A DNA stretch of 64,000 bases, taken from assembly GCA_029260765.1 (NCBI GenBank), contig JAJDCP010000060.1:62001-126000 (forward strand), in the 5' to 3' direction. The position numbers and the translations under genes are program-made. The number at the start of each line of letters is the position of its first letter. Position 1 is the stretch's first letter. Source of the DNA: Planctomycetota bacterium. GTDB lineage: Bacteria > Planctomycetota > J058 > JAJDCP01. Below the pieces are notes generated by a model, which was not told the origin of the DNA, searched no databases, and saw only the letters and a list, made by a program, of their open reading frames with translations. This document shows positions 25,731-34,265 of the stretch, piece by piece.

Positions 25731-27241
25731 ACCTGCAACCCCGGGGCTGGCAGCGGCAGCGGGCTGCGCGCCGGGGGCACCAGCCTCTCGAGCACGCGCG
25801 CAGAGCAGAGCACGCCGGGCAGGCCAGCGCCGGGGTGGACTCCCGCCCCGACAAAGTAGAGACCCTCGACGTCGTCGCAGCGGTTGTGGTAGCGGAACCA
25901 GGCGGATTGCGTCAAGCGCGGCTCCGGGCCAAACGCCGCTCCATGTGCTGAGCGCAAGCGCCCAGCGAAGGTGCGAGGATCGATGGAGAGCCGTGTCACC
26001 AAGCGTTCCTTGAGCCCGGGCAGCTCGGTTGCATCGAGGTGCTCGATGATCTTGTCGAAGTAGGCGTCGGCGCGCTGCTGCCAGTCGATCCCGGCCAGCA
26101 GGTTGGGGACGGGCGAGAGGACATAGAAAGACTCGTGACCTTCAGGTGCCATGCCTGGGTCGCTACGGCAGGGGGCATGCAGGTAGAGCGAGAAGTCATC
26201 TGCCAGCACCTTGCGCTCGAAGATGTCTTCGAGCAGCTGCTTGTAGCGGGGTCCGAGCAGGATCGTATGGTGCGCCGTGTCGGGCCACTGCCCGCGCGTC
26301 CCGAAGTAGCCGACAAACAGGCTCATCGACTGACGCACCCGCGAGACTCTGCGGTCTGTGTTCTTTTTCCGCAGCCTGGCATCGAGCATGCGCGTGTAGA
26401 CGATGCTCGGGTCGGCATTGCTGACCAGCAGGTCGCAAGCCAGGCGCTCGCCATTTTCAAGCTCGACCCCCACGGCGCGGCCCGCTTGCACTTCGATGCG
26501 GCGCACAGCGGCCGAGAGGCGCAGCTCGACGCCCAGCTCTGTCAGCAGCCTCACCAGCCCAGCCACGATGGCGCCCGTGCCGCCCTTGGGGAAATGCACG
26601 CCCCACTTGCGCTCGAGCCAATGGATCAAGAGGTAGATGGACGGGGTACGGAAGGGGTTGCCGCCGACCAACAGGGGTTGGAAGCTGAAGACCTGCCGCA
26701 GGCGCTCGTCTTTGAGGTAGCTGGCGACCAGCCCGTAGACACTGCGGTAGCTCTTGAGCCGCAGCATGGCAGGCACGACCCTCAGCATGTCGCTCAAGCG
26801 GTCGAAGGGTTGGTCTGCCAGCTGCTCGTATCCGACCTCGAAGATGCGCCGCGACATGTCGGCCAGCTTGCGGTAGCCTTCGACATCCCCGGGGGCGAGG
26901 CGACGGATCTCGGCGATGAGCTGATCCTCGTCTCCGGAGTAGTCAAAACAGGAGCCGTCGGGAAACTTGATCCGGTAGAACGGGTCGACGGGCATCAGGC
27001 TGAAATAGTCTCGGCTGTCCCTGCCCACGCACGCGAACAACTCTTCGAGCAGGTACGGAGCGGTGATCACCGTCGGCCCCGCGTCGAACACAAAGCCATC
27101 CTGCCGAAACACGCTGGCGCGGCCGCCGAACTGCTCGTTGGCCTCGAGCAGAGTGACTTGGTAGCCCCTGGCGCGCAGACGGACAGCGGCGGCCAGGCCT
27201 CCGAAGCCACTGCCGATGACGATCGCCCGTTCGGTCTTCAT
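25727..27241 (-). CDS. crtI: Phytoene desaturase (lycopene-forming type)
   Basis: This 504-residue FAD enzyme should convert phytoene to lycopene by successive desaturations. The N-terminal dinucleotide motif is GSGFGGLAAAVRLRARG, followed by a GGRASVF segment. The C-terminal CrtI signature YFVGAGVHPGAGLPGV is present. Length matches bacterial CrtI. It overlaps crtE upstream and crtB downstream by 4 bp each. Because a lycopene cyclase is encoded in the same operon, full desaturation to lycopene is more likely than a shorter product. A second, divergent CrtI-like enzyme is encoded at 32225-33820. Confidence 0.93.
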   Translation of the reverse strand: MKTERAIVIGSGFGGLAAAVRLRARGYQVTLLEANEQFGGRASVFRQDGFVFDAGPTVITAPYLLEELFACVGRDSRDYFSLMPVDPFYRIKFPDGSCFDYSGDEDQLIAEIRRLAPGDVEGYRKLADMSRRIFEVGYEQLADQPFDRLSDMLRVVPAMLRLKSYRSVYGLVASYLKDERLRQVFSFQPLLVGGNPFRTPSIYLLIHWLERKWGVHFPKGGTGAIVAGLVRLLTELGVELRLSAAVRRIEVQAGRAVGVELENGERLACDLLVSNADPSIVYTRMLDARLRKKNTDRRVSRVRQSMSLFVGYFGTRGQWPDTAHHTILLGPRYKQLLEDIFERKVLADDFSLYLHAPCRSDPGMAPEGHESFYVLSPVPNLLAGIDWQQRADAYFDKIIEHLDATELPGLKERLVTRLSIDPRTFAGRLRSAHGAAFGPEPRLTQSAWFRYHNRCDDVEGLYFVGAGVHPGAGLPGVLCSARVLERLVPPARSPLPLPAPGLQV

Positions 27242-28368
27242 GCGGACCTCCCATAGTCGCTGGAGGAGCTCAGGCTGCGTGGCTCCCGTGTGTGGTTGAT
27301 GGGGCGCAAGGCCCTGGAGACCAGGCCTCTGGCTAACCGTTGCAGGGGGAGATGGCCCCCGAGCGCCTCGCTGTGATCGAGCTCTGCCTCGATGGCTTCG
27401 ATGCGCGTCCAGACAGCCCTCAGGGCGTGACGCGCGAAGCGACGACGCGCGTCGTCGATCTCTTCTGCGGAGGTGTCGGCGCGCGTCTTCCCCAGCAGCG
27501 CCAGCAACCAGTCTCGATCTTCGGGGAAGCGGTCGAGGTGCTCGACCACCAGCGCGCTCACCTTGCCTTCGCGCAGGTCGGCCCCCGCCTCGAGGCGTCC
27601 CTTGTCGCCAAACAGGTCGAGGATGTCGTCCTGCAGTTGGAACACCAGGCCGATGGGGCGGAAGCCATGGGCGAGTCGGCGGGCTTCGGCCGGTGCTTGC
27701 CCGACGATCAGGGCTGCTCCTTCGACGGGCAGGCTGAAGAGCGCTGCGGTCTTGCCCTCGACGGCCGCTGCGTAGTCATGCCAGGCCAAGTGCCGAGCGC
27801 GCAGCAGCAGTTGTTCCGCCGATTGACCCCGCACCACCTGCTCAGCATGTTCGGCCAGGCTCGAAGCCAGCAGCCAGCATTTTTCCGCACACAGCTGCAG
27901 TCGTGCCAGAGCCCGGTAGGGCAGCATCAAGCCCAGGTCTCCGGCGTTGATCGCCTGCGCCGCGCCATGCCGGGCCCAGGTCGCCGGGCGGCCGCGTCGG
28001 ATGCGGTCGCCATCCTGCAGGTCGTCATGGATCAGGGTCGCGTTGTGCAAGAGCTCGCAGGCCGCGGCCCACGGCACGGCCTGGCGCCGCTTGCCCCCCA
28101 GAACCTCGACACAGCCGAGCGCGAGCCGTGCCCGGAGCCGCTTGCCGCCCGAGGCGATATGCTCCCAGAGGATGTCTCCCAGGCGACCGGGGAGCTGCTG
28201 GCACAGACGCGCCATTTCGGCCTCGACTGCAGGCAGATCGCGGCTGTCGAAGGGGTCCTGCGCCAGGGCAGGTTCTTCATGCGCGGGCAAGCCAGGATCT
28301 TCATGCGCAGCAAGGCCAGGCATGAAGATCTGCTGGCGAGGAAGGGGCACGGAAGACCTGGGACTCAT
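27238..28368 (-). CDS. crtE: Geranylgeranyl diphosphate synthase
   Basis: This 376-residue trans-prenyltransferase makes the C20 precursor of carotenoids. It shows GGKRLR at 74-79, the first aspartate-rich motif DDLQD at 115-119 and the second DDILD at 247-251. The first 50 residues form a Pro/Glu-rich extension with an imperfect internal repeat (HEDPGLP then HEEPALA) not usual in the family. The ATG at 28368 has a GGAGGGA site; a much longer frame reaching 29097 runs antisense-like through crtY and is not coding. Overlaps of 4 bp with crtY and crtI tie it into the carotenoid operon. Confidence 0.93.
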   Translation of the reverse strand: MSPRSSVPLPRQQIFMPGLAAHEDPGLPAHEEPALAQDPFDSRDLPAVEAEMARLCQQLPGRLGDILWEHIASGGKRLRARLALGCVEVLGGKRRQAVPWAAACELLHNATLIHDDLQDGDRIRRGRPATWARHGAAQAINAGDLGLMLPYRALARLQLCAEKCWLLASSLAEHAEQVVRGQSAEQLLLRARHLAWHDYAAAVEGKTAALFSLPVEGAALIVGQAPAEARRLAHGFRPIGLVFQLQDDILDLFGDKGRLEAGADLREGKVSALVVEHLDRFPEDRDWLLALLGKTRADTSAEEIDDARRRFARHALRAVWTRIEAIEAELDHSEALGGHLPLQRLARGLVSRALRPINHTREPRSLSSSSDYGRSA

Positions 28369-29609
28369 GGTGTCCCTCCAGCGTTGGAGACCAGGTTTCG
28401 CATCAAGCTTCGACCCGCTCGGCTGATCCCGAACGCCGCGATGGAGCCGCCCAGGCTCGGCTTCAAGTGCAGCCCGGCGCCGAGCATGGCATGGATCAAG
28501 CGTGTGGTCGGCGCGGTCGGGGCCAGGAAGTCTCTGACAAGCTCCGCGGGCAACGCGAAGAAGCCGTTGAAGAAGGCGCGGGTATCTGCGGCGCTGCGGC
28601 GCAGCAGCATTTCGAGCCCGAACAGATGCACACTGCGCGCGCGCAGGGCCTGGCCCGGCCAGAGGCTGTGCCATGCAGCGCGGGAGGCGCGCCCGGGGCT
28701 GCCTCCCCGCTCGAGTCCCTGGGCGATCGCGAGGGCCAGGGGGCGCGCCGCCGCCAGGCTGCGCGCAACCGAGTAGCCTGTCGCGGGTTGCACCATGCCG
28801 CCAGCCGCGCCGAAACCTAGCACTCTTTGGGCGCGTCGGGGCAGTGCCTGATTGAGCGGGATCTCGCAGCGCTCGGTCTTGACTACCTTGAGGACCCGCA
28901 GGCCCATGCCTTCGAGGCGCTGCCGCAAGCGGAGCTGAAGGCTCTCGACGGGCACACGTGGCCGGGCCGCCAGCACTGTCTCTTCCACGAAGACTTCGCT
29001 CTTCGAGAGGGGCAGGGCGTACAGAAAGCTCGCGGGGCCCTGGTCGTCCGCGCAGACAGGCCGGAAGTCCATCAGCTCCATGCAGCCGTCGGGCCACGGA
29101 TGGCCGGCAACTTCAGCCCTGATCCCCCAGGCTGTCTGCCAGGCGATCGAGCCGGCGGCCTGGCGAGGCATCGCAAACGCGCCCCGTCCGCTCGCATCGA
29201 TACAGACGGCCGCGTGGATCTCTCGGCCGTCGGCCGTAAGCACATCACAGCTGCCCCCAGGACGCAGCCTGATCCTCAGGGCGCAGCCTGGCATGAAGTC
29301 GACGTTGTGTGCGCGGCAGGCAGAGAGCAGCCGCTGCTGGAAGCGCGGCACGTCGATCAGGCCATAGCTCTGACCTGCGAGGCGCCGCTGTCCATCGACG
29401 ACCCGGACATCGTGCCAGCGATGGCTGAAGAGGTCGTCGAGCCCCAGATCTGCGAGCTCATCGACCCAGCAAGCGTAGGTCTGCTGCCAACCACCGGCCG
29501 GGGCTGGAGCGAGGCAGGCGCAGCGCAGCCCCTCGCTCGCGCAGGCGGAGGCGGCCGCCAGCCCCGCGGGGCCACTGCCGATGACCACGACATCGTAGGC
29601 CCGCTTCAT
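28365..29609 (-). CDS. crtY: Lycopene beta-cyclase
   Basis: This 414-residue flavoprotein should close both ends of lycopene to give beta-carotene. It begins with the Rossmann motif GSGPAG at 11-16, then has the cyclase pattern YACWVDEL, a central FLYALPLSKSEVFVEETVL-type segment, and GAAGGMVQPATGYS toward the C-terminus. All are characteristic of the CrtY/CrtL family. It overlaps the ketolase gene before it and crtE after it by 4 bp each. Its presence with CrtW means the pathway probably ends in ketolated beta-carotene such as echinenone or canthaxanthin. Confidence 0.9.
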   Translation of the reverse strand: MKRAYDVVVIGSGPAGLAAASACASEGLRCACLAPAPAGGWQQTYACWVDELADLGLDDLFSHRWHDVRVVDGQRRLAGQSYGLIDVPRFQQRLLSACRAHNVDFMPGCALRIRLRPGGSCDVLTADGREIHAAVCIDASGRGAFAMPRQAAGSIAWQTAWGIRAEVAGHPWPDGCMELMDFRPVCADDQGPASFLYALPLSKSEVFVEETVLAARPRVPVESLQLRLRQRLEGMGLRVLKVVKTERCEIPLNQALPRRAQRVLGFGAAGGMVQPATGYSVARSLAAARPLALAIAQGLERGGSPGRASRAAWHSLWPGQALRARSVHLFGLEMLLRRSAADTRAFFNGFFALPAELVRDFLAPTAPTTRLIHAMLGAGLHLKPSLGGSIAAFGISRAGRSLMRNLVSNAGGTP

Positions 29610-30442
29610 CGCTTGAACCTTCGGCGCAAGCTGGGCAAGCGCCACCACGGGACTGCGGGGAAGGAGTGATGTTCGAGGTGGTAGCCGAAGTGGTAGCAGC
29701 TCAGGAAGGAGAGCCAGGCGGGCCAGTGGGAGCTGCGGGCGCGATGCGGCTCGGCGTAGCCCCCGGCGGGCTCGCGATGGGGCAGGTAGGTTCCGAAGTA
29801 GAAGAGCTGAAACGAGCTGAGCAGAGCCGGCGCGACGAAGAACAACAGCAGGCGCTCCGGCGCAATCCCGGCTGCGAGCACGGCGAGCCCCAGCACCAGC
29901 GCCATGCGGGAGATCTGACCTGGCGAGGCGTAGTGGCACATGAAGCGCAGATACCAGCTGAGCAGCCCGGGCCGGCCGGGGGCGTGGTAGTCAGGGTCCA
30001 GCTCCGATGCGGGGCGAAGGTGATGGGCGGCGTGCTTGGGCTGGACCTGCGCATAGCTGAATTGCGCAAACAGCCACAGGGACACGCGCCCGAGCGCGTC
30101 GTTCAGCCGCGGGAAGCTCGGAGCCAGGCTGCGGTGCATGGCGTCATGGGCCGTGATGAACAGGCCGGTATCGAGGAAGGTCATCAGCAGCACAGCTCCA
30201 CAAAGCAACACCGGGTGGTCCCAGGCTCGGGGGCTGGTCAGGCTCCAGCCCAGCACGACAGCCCAGAGCGACAGGACCGAGGCAGCAGAGCTCAGGCCCA
30301 GGTAGGATTGCCGCCGCAGCACCACGCGCTCTGGGCCCTCTTGGGGGAGCGCTGCTGGCAACGGGCTTGAGATCGGCGGGCTGGTTGGACGCTTCACGGA
30401 GTGGCTGGCCTTGAAGGTGTGTTGAGGTTTGGCGTGAATCAT
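29606..30442 (-). CDS. crtW: Beta-carotene ketolase (CrtW type)
   Basis: This 278-residue integral membrane di-iron enzyme should add keto groups at C4 of beta-ionone rings. The histidine clusters are present: HDAMH at 99-103, HAAHH at 137-141, and HLEHH at about 255-259. The ketolase-specific FYFGTYLPHRE and SCYHFGYHLEHH-FPAVPWW patterns distinguish it from plain desaturases. It is the first gene of the carotenoid operon. The -10 box lies only 9 nt before the ATG at 30442 and no ribosome site precedes that ATG, so the message may be leaderless, or translation may begin further in. The gene itself is clear. Confidence 0.88.
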   Translation of the reverse strand: MIHAKPQHTFKASHSVKRPTSPPISSPLPAALPQEGPERVVLRRQSYLGLSSAASVLSLWAVVLGWSLTSPRAWDHPVLLCGAVLLMTFLDTGLFITAHDAMHRSLAPSFPRLNDALGRVSLWLFAQFSYAQVQPKHAAHHLRPASELDPDYHAPGRPGLLSWYLRFMCHYASPGQISRMALVLGLAVLAAGIAPERLLLFFVAPALLSSFQLFYFGTYLPHREPAGGYAEPHRARSSHWPAWLSFLSCYHFGYHLEHHSFPAVPWWRLPSLRRRFKR

Positions 30443-30478
30443 GTAGAGCTAATGTATTTATTTTCGCCCAGTTGTCAA
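30442..30478 (-). promoter_or_regulatory. Carotenoid operon promoter with operator-like repeats
   Basis: On the minus strand TTGACA (30478-30473) and TACATT (30456-30451) form a -35/-10 pair with a 16-bp spacer. AATACA (30458-30453) and TCTACA (30447-30442) have their ACA cores 11 bp apart across the -10 and the start site. The first of these lacks the leading T, so the operator is imperfect. Confidence 0.6.
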
Positions 30479-30529
30479 CAGCCGTGGCGGGTGGATCCTG
30501 CGGCCGGAGGGCGTGCACGTGCCGCGTTG

Positions 30530-32047
30530 TTACACCTCAAGAGGGGGGGCCGCTTTGCAAGCCTCAGTGGTGTCGAGGATGGGCGAGGAACCTGCCGCAG
30601 CAGTGGGAGGCTGGTACTGCACCAGGCGCCGCGCCATCCCCCGGAAAACGAACACATGCAAGGGATAGATGCCGTACCAATACAGGCGTCCCAGCACCCC
30701 GCGCGGACGGAACGTCGCGGTCTGGACAAGGCAGGCATCCGGGCCTTCGCCTTCGATGCGGAATTCCAACCAGGCTTCCCCGGGCAGACGCATCTCCGCG
30801 AACAGGACCAGCCGTTTCGCCTGCCGGTCGGCGACCAGGACACGCCAGAAGTCCAGGACCTCTCCGGCGTAGAGGTCTTTGTCGCTGCGGCGCCCGCGCC
30901 GCAATCCCACACCGCCCACGAACTTGTCGAGCTGCCCGCGCAGAGCCCACAGGAAATTCCCGTAGTACCAACCACGGCGGCCGCCGATACGCCAGATGTT
31001 GTCGAGCACGCGCTCGCAGCCACCCGCGGGGATGCGAATTCGTCGCTCATCGCGCACGCAGCCAAAGCTGGGCACCTCGACGCTGCCGAGCGAGCCACTC
31101 CCTGGGTTCGACGACACCACGGCGTCCTTCCAACTGGATGGGACCGCGTTCTGCTCGATGCGGTCGAAAGCCAACTGCACGGCTTTGCGGTAGGGGACAG
31201 GTTCGACCTCGGTGATCGCATCGATCCCGAGCTTTCGGCACACGACCTCGTTCTTCATGCTGTCGACGAGGCTGTGGGCGAGTGAGAAGGAGGTCGCGGT
31301 GACAAAGTACAGCCAATAGCTCGAGAGGCGAGGCGTCAATACGGGCACAGGCAGGATCCAGCGCCGCATGCCCCGCACCCGGGCGAATTCCAGCAGCATC
31401 TGCCGGTAGCTCAGCACTTCGGGCCCGCCGATGTCGAAGACGCGCCCGAAGGCCGCTTCGTTGAGCAGGACCTGTTCGAGGTAGTCGAGCACGCTGCGGA
31501 TGGCGATGGGCTGGCAGCGTGTCTCGACCCAGCGTGGCGTCACCATCACAGGCAGCTTCTCGACGATATCCCGCATGATCTCGAACGAGGCGCTGCCGGA
31601 ACCGACGATGATGGCCGCCCGTAGCACAGTCAACGGCGCGCTTCCTTCAGCCAGAACCTCTTCGACACGGAGGCGCGACTCGAGGTGACTGGAGAGTCCC
31701 TCTTCGTTGCAGATACCACTCAGGTAGACAACTTGGCGTGCGCCGCGGCTGCCGAGTGCGTGACTGAAATTGCGGGCACAGCGCTCTTCTTTGGCCGAGA
31801 AGGCGGCGCTGTCTCCCATCGAGTGCACCAGGTAGTAGGCTGCGTCGATCGTGTCGGGGAGCGCCGAGAGGCTCTCGCGCTCGAGCAGGTCGGCCTCGAT
31901 CACCGAGATACTGCCTCGTCCGGCCTCGGGGAGCCGCAAACGGCGGGCGTCCCGGACCAGGCACAGGACCTCATGCCCCGCGTTGAGGAGGACAGGGAGA
32001 AGCCGCTGGCCGATATAGCCGGTCGCACCGGTCAATAGAATGCGCAA
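30530..32047 (-). CDS. NAD(P)-binding SDR-like protein with C-terminal DUF2867 domain
   Basis: This 505-residue protein begins with an atypical short-chain dehydrogenase/epimerase Rossmann domain (TGATGYIG at residues 6-13, about 1-290). It ends with a DUF2867 domain (about 330-480, with WRIGG, WYYGN, LDFWRV and the GRLYWYGIYPLH-like segment). The substrate is unknown; such proteins often accompany LitR/CarH regulators. A TTG at 32047 with GGAGA 7 nt upstream puts the Rossmann motif at its normal distance from the N-terminus, so it was preferred over the longer frame to 32113. It is divergent from the second CrtI-like gene and shares the repeat-rich promoter region 32122-32164. Confidence 0.82.
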   Translation of the reverse strand: MRILLTGATGYIGQRLLPVLLNAGHEVLCLVRDARRLRLPEAGRGSISVIEADLLERESLSALPDTIDAAYYLVHSMGDSAAFSAKEERCARNFSHALGSRGARQVVYLSGICNEEGLSSHLESRLRVEEVLAEGSAPLTVLRAAIIVGSGSASFEIMRDIVEKLPVMVTPRWVETRCQPIAIRSVLDYLEQVLLNEAAFGRVFDIGGPEVLSYRQMLLEFARVRGMRRWILPVPVLTPRLSSYWLYFVTATSFSLAHSLVDSMKNEVVCRKLGIDAITEVEPVPYRKAVQLAFDRIEQNAVPSSWKDAVVSSNPGSGSLGSVEVPSFGCVRDERRIRIPAGGCERVLDNIWRIGGRRGWYYGNFLWALRGQLDKFVGGVGLRRGRRSDKDLYAGEVLDFWRVLVADRQAKRLVLFAEMRLPGEAWLEFRIEGEGPDACLVQTATFRPRGVLGRLYWYGIYPLHVFVFRGMARRLVQYQPPTAAAGSSPILDTTEACKAAPPLEV

Positions 32048-32121
32048 AGCAAGGTCTCCATGTGCTGCAGGGAATCCCGTCCGTCTGGGCCAACGGAGCG
32101 TGTCTCGGGCCACATGAAAGT

Positions 32122-32164
32122 ATTGTATAGTTTATGTGTAGTTTATCAAGGCAAAATGTATACA
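32122..32164. promoter_or_regulatory. Divergent promoter with CarH-type repeats in 11-bp register
   Basis: Read on the minus strand, TATACA (complement of 32157-32162), TACACA (32135-32140) and TATACA (32124-32129) all fit TnnACA. They fall at spacings of 22 and 11 bp, with one degenerate position between. The outermost site is palindromic and also gives TATACA on the + strand at 32159-32164. A minus-strand promoter TTGATA (32149-32144) and TACAAT (32127-32122) with a 16-bp spacer is overlapped by the repeats. Confidence 0.75.
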
Positions 32165-32224
32165 TTGAGGCAAGTTTTCCGGCCAGGTCGGGGTGAAGCC
32201 CGTTCCGCCGATGGAGGTCCGGTC

Positions 32225-33820
32225 ATGAGCGAGCGGTTGACGGCCGACGTGGCCGTGATCGGAGCGGGCTTTGGGGGACTTGGTGCCGCATTGTCCTTGG
32301 CAGAGGCCGGGGCTCGGGTCGTGGTTTGCGAAGCTCTGGCCTATCCCGGAGGCTGCGCCAGCACCTTCCGCCGCAAGGGATACCGTTTCGAGGCCGGAGC
32401 GACGCTCTTCTCGGGCTTTGGCCCGGGGCAGTTGTTCTCGCACTGGATCCAAGCCCACCGCATGCCGGTGTCCATCGACTGCATCGACCCCCTCGTCGAG
32501 CTGAGGACCCCGAGCTGGCGTCTTGCCGTCCCACGCAGCCGGTCGGAGCTGGTCGCGCGCTTCGCTGCGCTGCCTGGAGCGCCTCGAGCGGCATTGAAGG
32601 GCTTTTTCCGCTTGCAGCAGCGGGTCTCTGACGTTCTATGGGGCGTCCTCGACCGCCCAGAGCTGCTCCCTCCCTGGGGGGCGCGCAGCGTTCAGACGCT
32701 GCTCGCCGGTCTTCCCGCAGCCTTGGGTCTGGCAGCAGCCCGAGAGAGCAGCGCGGGCTCGCGTTTTCCGCCTCTGGCCGCCAGCTTGCAGGTGCTGCCC
32801 CTGCTTGGCAGACCCTTGCTGGAGCTGCTCCGCGCGCGCGGCCTGCTTAGCTTCGAGCCGCTCATGACCTACCTCGACGCAGTCTGTCAGATCACTGTGC
32901 AGTGCAGCGCCTCCGAAGCTGAGGCGCCCCTGGCTCTGGCCGCCCTCGACTACTGGTTCCGCGGCACAGGCCACGTGCGTGGCGGGATCGGCGTGCTCGC
33001 GCATGCCCTGCTCGACGCGGTCCGCGCGCTCGGGGGGAATGTCCGGCTTGCCTGCCGCGTCCAGGGCCTGTCGAGGGAGGGCTCTCACTGGAAGCTCGAG
33101 ACGCGGCGGGGTCCCGTGCGGGTCCGAGCCGTGGTCGCCAACCAGCTGCCCCATGGTGTGGCGCAGCTGTTGGGGGTCGAGCTGCGGACGCTTCCCCAGC
33201 TGATGCGCCAGGCGCGGGAGGTCGAGACAGGTTGGGGGGCGTGCATGCTGTATATGGTGGCTCGCGCGCCGGAGGGAGCGCGGCCGAGTGCGCAGCATCT
33301 GGAGCTCGTCGCGGATCCACAGCAGGCCATGACAGAAGGCAACCACCTCTTCTGTTCGTTGAGCGGCGCCCTCGACCTGCACAGGGTGCCCGCGGGGCAG
33401 CGCAGCCTCACGGTGTCTACCCACGTGCCGCTGGCGGAGCTGCGTACGTTGACACCCGAAGAGCAGGCAGCGCGCGTCGAGGCGATCCAACAGCGCATGC
33501 GCGCGACCTTCGCCCGCTTGGCTCCCGAGTGGGATGCAGGCCTGGTCGAGGTCATGACCGCATCTCCGCGCACGTTTCAGCGCTTCACCAGGCGCGCCCA
33601 TGGCTACGTCGGCGGGGTGCCTCGCCGCGCCGGGCTACACAACTATGCGCGCCTCAGTCCCATGGAGGTGATGCCGGGGCTCTATCTTGTGGGTGACTCC
33701 AGCTTCCCAGGCCAGAGCACGCTGGCTACGGCGCTCGGGGGACAGCGCACAGCCCAGCTCGTGCTGAGGAAGATGGTGCGGGGTAGGATTCGTTCGAAAA
33801 AACACATTGACAAAAACTAA
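32225..33820 (+). CDS. Second CrtI-like FAD-dependent carotenoid oxidoreductase
   Basis: This 531-residue flavoprotein has the N-terminal motif GAGFGGLGAAL and the CrtI/CrtISO-like C-terminus YLVGDSSFPGQSTLATALGG. It is a distant relative of the desaturase in the crt operon. Possible roles are a carotenoid isomerase, a hydroxycarotenoid desaturase, or an unrelated polyene or lipid redox step; the sequence does not settle this. The ATG at 32225 has GGAGG upstream. An earlier in-frame ATG at 32156 sits inside the operator and was rejected. It is transcribed away from the SDR-DUF2867 gene, and its last codons carry the promoter of the DCC gene. Confidence 0.8.
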   Translation: MSERLTADVAVIGAGFGGLGAALSLAEAGARVVVCEALAYPGGCASTFRRKGYRFEAGATLFSGFGPGQLFSHWIQAHRMPVSIDCIDPLVELRTPSWRLAVPRSRSELVARFAALPGAPRAALKGFFRLQQRVSDVLWGVLDRPELLPPWGARSVQTLLAGLPAALGLAAARESSAGSRFPPLAASLQVLPLLGRPLLELLRARGLLSFEPLMTYLDAVCQITVQCSASEAEAPLALAALDYWFRGTGHVRGGIGVLAHALLDAVRALGGNVRLACRVQGLSREGSHWKLETRRGPVRVRAVVANQLPHGVAQLLGVELRTLPQLMRQAREVETGWGACMLYMVARAPEGARPSAQHLELVADPQQAMTEGNHLFCSLSGALDLHRVPAGQRSLTVSTHVPLAELRTLTPEEQAARVEAIQQRMRATFARLAPEWDAGLVEVMTASPRTFQRFTRRAHGYVGGVPRRAGLHNYARLSPMEVMPGLYLVGDSSFPGQSTLATALGGQRTAQLVLRKMVRGRIRSKKHIDKN

Positions 33821-33834
33821 ACAAAACCTACACT
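33807..33834 (+). promoter_or_regulatory. Promoter with three in-phase CarH-type repeats before the DCC-SDR-SDR operon
   Basis: TTGACA at 33807, TAAACA at 33818 and TACACT at 33829 start at exact 11-bp steps; the first two fit TnnACA and the third differs at one base. TTGACA and TACACT also serve as -35 and -10 with a 16-bp spacer. A bound repressor would therefore cover the whole promoter. The site overlaps the end of the CrtI-like gene. Confidence 0.72.
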
Positions 33835-33859
33835 TGGTGGCAGCAAAGGAGAGGATGCC

Positions 33860-34264
33860 ATGGAAAACTGGAATGTCGAGGTCTTCTTTGACGGCGCGTG
33901 CCCCCTGTGTGTCCGAGAGATCGACATGCTCCGCCGTCTGGACAGCAAGAACCTGATCCGTTTCAGCGACATCAGCGTGCCAGGCTTTGAGCCCGGGAAA
34001 TTGGGGCGCAGCTACGAAGATCTGATGGCGCGCATCCACGGCCGGCTGCCCGACGGCACCTGGATCGAGGGGGTGGAAGTCTTCCGCCAGCTCTACAGCG
34101 CGGTCGGCTTCAGGTGGATCGTCGCACTGACCCGCATCCCCGGCGTGTCGCACTTGCTGAACGTCGCCTACCGCGTGTTCGCGAAGAACCGCTTGCGTTG
34201 GACCGGCCGTTGCGAGTCGGGCGTCTGTGAGGTCCCGGCCCGCGCCACTGCCGAGAGGGCGTGA
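33860..34264 (+). CDS. DCC-family thiol-disulfide oxidoreductase-like protein
   Basis: This 134-residue protein has the family-defining DxxCxxC motif as DGACPLC at residues 11-17, followed by REIDML and the usual small alpha/beta pattern. DCC proteins are thought to be thioredoxin-like, but their partners are not known. There is no signal peptide. The ATG at 33860 has GGAGAGG upstream and lies about 20 nt after the expected transcript start of the repeat-bearing promoter. The SDR gene follows after one base, so it heads a three-gene unit. Such genes recur in light-regulated clusters with SDR enzymes. Confidence 0.85.
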   Translation: MENWNVEVFFDGACPLCVREIDMLRRLDSKNLIRFSDISVPGFEPGKLGRSYEDLMARIHGRLPDGTWIEGVEVFRQLYSAVGFRWIVALTRIPGVSHLLNVAYRVFAKNRLRWTGRCESGVCEVPARATAERA

Positions 34265-34265
34265 G

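Noticed and set aside
28369..29097. N-terminal extension of crtE into the crtY region
   Set aside because: It overlaps crtY in another frame, and the ATG at 28368 has a strong ribosome site and a 4-bp overlap typical of this operon.
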